Shown here: positions 14,408 to 17,086 of the stretch, one piece after another | Position numbering within the stretch: position 1 is the first letter of the stretch | Layout of the letters: every line of letters starts with the position of its first letter | Notes under the pieces: generated by a model | What the model was told of the DNA's origin: nothing | The model's input: only the letters and a program-made list of their open reading frames with translations | The model's database searches: none | Origin: JALZBL01 sp040004775 | GTDB lineage: Bacteria > Actinomycetota > Actinomycetes > Mycobacteriales > Jatrophihabitantaceae | Assembly (NCBI GenBank): GCA_040004775.1 | Contig: JBDUAD010000064.1 | Coordinates: 1-17,086 of the forward strand | Direction of reading: 5' to 3' | DNA length: 17,086 nt | Program-made: the position numbers and the translations under genes

Positions 14408-15002
14408 CGACTCCGGTGACGACGTCGGGCGAACCGAGCAGCCGGTGCCCCCGGCCGAGGAGCCGGGCCAGGCGCCGCCCGTCGATCTGGCCGAACAGGC
14501 GCTGGCGCGCGCGCGGAGCATGGTCCGCGGCCGGGCAACCGATGGCGGTGCCGGCGGGTCGGGTCGCGGTCCGGCGGCGCGGCGACGGGCGGCCGCGACC
14601 CGCGGCGACCGCACGACGTGGGCCGGCGCCCGCCCGGATCCCGAGCGCGACCCGCAGACCCTTCGAGTGGTGGCCGCGGCGCTGTTCGCCGAGAGGGGCT
14701 GGCAGCGACCGATCACCGAGGCCCGGGTGTTCACCGACTGGGCGGTCCTGGTGGGATCCGACCTGGCTGCGCACTGCCAGCCGGTCGGGCTACGTGAGGG
14801 CGAGCTGCGTGTGTCGGCGGGGTCCACCGCCTGGGCCACCCAGATCCGCCTGCTCGCCCCGGCCGTGCTCGCCCGGCTGAACACCCAACTCGGCGCCGGT
14901 GTGGTCACCCGGCTCACGGTCAGCGGCCCGACCGGGCCGAGCTGGAAGCACGGGTACCGCAGCGTGCCCGGAGCTCGCGGCCCGCGCGACACCTATGGCT
15001 GA
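14397..15002 (+). CDS. DUF721 / DciA-like protein (Rv0004 family)
   Basis: DUF721 proteins located between recF and gyrB include mycobacterial Rv0004; the family is related to DciA, which handles the replicative helicase DnaB in bacteria lacking DnaC. The 201-residue product has an acidic N-terminus, a helix DLAEQALARARSMV, a basic Gly/Arg-rich linker (about 50-85) and the conserved core LRVVAAALFAERGW through WAVLVGSDLAAHCQP, LRVSAGSTAWATQIRLL and LARLN. It ends PGARGPRDTYG, the usual actinobacterial terminus. GTG 14397 is chosen because GGCGAGG lies 6 nt upstream; it overlaps recF by 11 bp, implying coupling. The helicase role is inferred from family and position, so I do not assign the symbol dciA outright. 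Confidence 0.88.
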   Translation: MSIDDSGDDVGRTEQPVPPAEEPGQAPPVDLAEQALARARSMVRGRATDGGAGGSGRGPAARRRAAATRGDRTTWAGARPDPERDPQTLRVVAAALFAERGWQRPITEARVFTDWAVLVGSDLAAHCQPVGLREGELRVSAGSTAWATQIRLLAPAVLARLNTQLGAGVVTRLTVSGPTGPSWKHGYRSVPGARGPRDTYG

Positions 15003-15029
15003 CCGCGGGCCCGTGACTCCCCGGCTGCT

Positions 15030-15057
15030 TGCGGTGGCTGCTGTGCGGTGGCTGCTC
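15030..15057. repeat. Two 14-bp tandem repeats after the DUF721 gene
   Basis: TGCGGTGGCTGCTG (15030-15043) is followed by TGCGGTGGCTGCTC (15044-15057), identical except for the last base, starting 28 bp past the stop codon. It probably arose by local duplication; no function assigned. Confidence 0.75.
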
Positions 15058-15143
15058 ACGTTCGCAGATGGTGGCGTCACCACGCCGAATCGGTGCGCCG
15101 CCCGGTACAGGGACACGAACCTTGGTCCCCAAAGCGTTCTGCG

Positions 15144-15152
15144 TCGTCCACA
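15144..15152 (+). promoter_or_regulatory. DnaA-box-like site upstream of gyrB
   Basis: TCGTCCACA matches TTGTCCACA at 8 of 9 positions, 238 bp before the gyrB start; a weaker 7-of-9 match TGTGGAGAT lies at 15268-15276 on the other strand. It may be chance or may link gyrB expression to DnaA. Confidence 0.35.
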
Positions 15153-15389
15153 GCCGCGTTGCGCGGCACCTTCCTGACGGTTGAGCGACTACTATGAAGA
15201 GATCACCGATGGTAGACGGCCCTGAGTAAGCCGTAGCCGAATCAGCTGACCCGTCGATGCCAGGGTCTGTGGAGATGCCGGTGTCGATGGGGCGGATGGG
15301 TGCGGGGTGGGGACTCGCCATCGTCGGCGACGTTCGGACGTCTAGCGATCGCCCGCCGGGAACGACTCGGCGGCGAAAGGGAGTGTTGT

Positions 15390-17086
15390 GTGACCAGTAC
15401 CGCGAGCAGCCCGAGTGATCTCACTGATTCCGGTACCAGTACGCCGACCACGCTCCGCGACACCGGCGTTCCCGGCGTCCCATCGACCGGCAACGGGAAC
15501 TCATCCGTCAGCAACGGCTCCTCCGGCAGCAACAGCAACGGCCGCCGCTCGGGCAAGTCCCCGGCCTACGACAGCAGCTCGATCTCGGTGCTCGAGGGCC
15601 TCGAGGCCGTCCGCAAGCGCCCCGGCATGTACATCGGCTCCACCAGCGAGCGCGGTCTGCACCACCTGGTCTGGGAGGTCGTAGACAACTCCGTCGACGA
15701 GGCCCTGGCCGGCTATGCCGACCACATCGAGGTGACCCTGCTGGACGATGGCGGCGTACGCGTGGTGGACAACGGCCGCGGCATGCCGGTGGACATGCAC
15801 GCCCAGCAGAAGCGGCCCGCCGTCGAGGTGATCCTCACCCTGCTGCACGCCGGTGGGAAGTTCGACAGCCAGGCCTACGCCGTCTCCGGCGGCCTGCACG
15901 GGGTCGGGGTCAGCGTCGTCAACGCGCTGTCGCGCCGCCTCGAGGTCGAGATCGACCGCGACGGCTACCACTGGACCCAGCCCTATGTCGATCAGAAGCC
16001 GGCCGAGCCGCTCAAGCGGGGCGAGAAGACCCGCCGCACCGGCACCACCGTGACCTTCTGGGCCGACCCGTCGATCTTCGAGACCCTGACCTACAACTTC
16101 GAGACGATCACCCGACGGCTTCAGGAGATGGCCTTCCTGAACAAGGGCCTGACCATCGTGGTGCGCGACGAGCGCCCGGAGCGGGTCCTCGAAGAGATCG
16201 CCGACGGGGGCGAGTTGGCCCCCGAGGCCGGCAGTGAGACCCCGGCGCAGGCGGCCAAGGCCACGCCCCGGGCCAAGGAGGTCACCTACCACTACGCCGG
16301 TGGAATTGCCGACTTCGTCGCTCACATCAACTCGACCAAGAACAAGGCACCGATCCACAAGTCGGTCGTGTACTTCCCGGCCACCAGCGACGATAAGACC
16401 ATGTCGCTCGAGGTGGCCATGCAGTGGAACGAGAGCTACGTCGAGAGTGTCTACACCTTCGCCAACACCATCAACACCCACGAGGGCGGTACCCACGAAG
16501 AAGGGTTCCGCACCGCCTTGACCAACGTGGTCAACCGTTGGGCGATCGACAAGAAGATGTTCAAGGACACCAAGGACGACCGACTCACCGGCGACGACAT
16601 CCGCGAGGGCTTGGCCGCGATCGTGTCGATCAAGCTGTCGGAGCCGCAGTTCGAGGGGCAGACCAAGACCAAGCTCGGCAACTCCGACGCCCGATCGTTC
16701 GTGGTCAAGGTCTGCAACGATTGGATCAGTGACTGGTTCGAGCGCAATCCCACCGAGGCCAAGCAGATCGTCACCAAGGCCACCCAGGCTGCGCGGGCCC
16801 GCAAGGCCGCGCGGCAGGCCCGGCAGTTGGTCCGCAAGAGCGCGTTCGACACCATGGGCATGCCCGGCAAGCTGTCCGATTGCCGCTCCAGCGACCCGGG
16901 CGAGAGCGAGCTTTACATCGTCGAAGGTGACTCGGCGGGCGGCTCGGCCAAGTCCGGGCGCGACTCGTTGTTCCAGGCCATCCTGCCGATCCGCGGAAAG
17001 ATCATCAACGTGGAGAAGGCCAGGATCGACCGGGTGCTGCGCAACACCGAGGTGCAGTCGCTGATCACCGCGCTCGGCACCGGCAT
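15390..17086 (+). CDS. gyrB: DNA gyrase subunit B (3' end beyond the window)
   Basis: GyrB is the ATPase subunit of gyrase, which introduces negative supercoils ahead of replication forks. The visible 565 residues are open to the window edge. GHKL ATPase motifs are EVVDNSVDEA (96-105), VVDNGRGMPV (125-134) and SGGLHGVGVSVVNALS (166-181). The transducer domain follows, with KTKLGNSDAR (427-436). The TOPRIM motif EGDSAGGSAKSGRD (512-525) holds the catalytic glutamate, followed by PIRGKIINVEKAR, close to the canonical PLRGK form. Residues 1-59 before YDSSSISVLEGLEAVRKRPGMYIG are a Ser/Thr/Asn/Gly-rich extension, likely disordered. GTG 15390 is chosen because AAAGGGAG lies 6 nt upstream. gyrA would be expected downstream. 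Confidence 0.96.
   Translation, partial: MTSTASSPSDLTDSGTSTPTTLRDTGVPGVPSTGNGNSSVSNGSSGSNSNGRRSGKSPAYDSSSISVLEGLEAVRKRPGMYIGSTSERGLHHLVWEVVDNSVDEALAGYADHIEVTLLDDGGVRVVDNGRGMPVDMHAQQKRPAVEVILTLLHAGGKFDSQAYAVSGGLHGVGVSVVNALSRRLEVEIDRDGYHWTQPYVDQKPAEPLKRGEKTRRTGTTVTFWADPSIFETLTYNFETITRRLQEMAFLNKGLTIVVRDERPERVLEEIADGGELAPEAGSETPAQAAKATPRAKEVTYHYAGGIADFVAHINSTKNKAPIHKSVVYFPATSDDKTMSLEVAMQWNESYVESVYTFANTINTHEGGTHEEGFRTALTNVVNRWAIDKKMFKDTKDDRLTGDDIREGLAAIVSIKLSEPQFEGQTKTKLGNSDARSFVVKVCNDWISDWFERNPTEAKQIVTKATQAARARKAARQARQLVRKSAFDTMGMPGKLSDCRSSDPGESELYIVEGDSAGGSAKSGRDSLFQAILPIRGKIINVEKARIDRVLRNTEVQSLITALGTG

Larger units (their letters stand above)
15003..15389. promoter_or_regulatory. Upstream region of gyrB
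   Basis: No credible gene lies in these 387 bp. Visible elements are a 14-bp direct repeat (15030-15056), small GC-rich stems around 15069-15086 that might terminate upstream transcription, a DnaA-box-like site (15144-15152), a possible -10 hexamer TACTAT (15190-15195) without a matching -35, a 5-bp stem with a TCGG loop (15329-15342) and the gyrB ribosome binding site AAAGGGAG (15376-15383). The length suggests gyrB has its own promoter and a regulated leader, as expected for a supercoiling-responsive gene. Confidence 0.5.

Noticed and set aside
13742..14992. 416-codon minus-strand frame antisense to recF and the DUF721 gene
   Set aside because: Overlaps two conserved plus-strand genes entirely and is not recognisable.
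15194..15229. 11-codon frame MKRSPMVDGPE upstream of gyrB as a leader peptide
   Set aside because: No ribosome binding site and it overlaps a possible -10 hexamer; too short to support.
15501..16496. 331-codon minus-strand frame antisense to gyrB
   Set aside because: Mirror of GyrB codon periodicity; gyrB has clear ATPase and TOPRIM motifs in the other strand.

Overview
This window is the chromosomal replication-origin neighbourhood of a high-GC Gram-positive bacterium (Actinomycetota). Three things support that. The gene order is rpmH-rnpA-yidD-yidC-jag-rsmG-parA-parB on the minus strand and dnaA-dnaN-gnd-recF-DUF721-gyrB on the plus strand. A decarboxylating 6-phosphogluconate dehydrogenase gene sits between dnaN and recF, an actinobacterial hallmark. 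Codon use is strongly GC-rich with many GTG starts. I cannot name the genus; order-level placement would need a tree.

Layout from left to right. At 1-160 there is a small inverted repeat and an eight-copy 14-bp tandem array that runs up to the stop codon of a minus-strand AlaA/AspC-type aminotransferase (160-1413). A nitroreductase-family gene (1462-2100) diverges from the aminotransferase and converges on parB. A hairpin-rich 78-bp spacer lies between the nitroreductase and parB. From 2179 to 8509 runs the minus-strand block parB, parA, rsmG, jag, yidC, yidD, rnpA, rpmH. It is tightly packed, with 1- to 4-bp start/stop overlaps at parA/parB, jag/rsmG, yidD/yidC and rnpA/yidD. There are two visible breaks, between yidC and jag and between rsmG and parA. 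Three perfect 16-bp parS sites are embedded in the first 45 codons of parA. The rpmH-dnaA spacer (8510-8955) carries divergent promoter candidates, a perfect DnaA box and a hairpin just before dnaA. The dnaA-dnaN spacer (10612-11032) is the likely oriC. dnaN, gnd, recF, DUF721/dciA and a 3'-truncated gyrB complete the window on the plus strand.

How the genes work together: DnaA, its boxes and the AT-richer stretch at about 10841-10900 are the initiation module. DnaN, RecF, the DciA-like protein and GyrB serve replication elongation, repair, helicase handling and supercoiling. ParA, ParB and parS segregate the newly copied origins. RpmH, RnpA, YidD, YidC, Jag and RsmG link ribosome and tRNA maturation to membrane protein insertion.

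I found no convincing undescribed system, defence island, mobile element, CRISPR array or tRNA. The unusual details are: the 14-bp array touching the aminotransferase gene; a ParB with a long acidic linker and an extra C-terminal tail; an 8-bp-stem palindromic hairpin in the dnaA leader; an origin spacer in which I see only imperfect DnaA boxes; a DnaA-box-like site before gyrB; and an aminotransferase/nitroreductase pair where many actinobacteria carry thioredoxin and sigma-factor genes.
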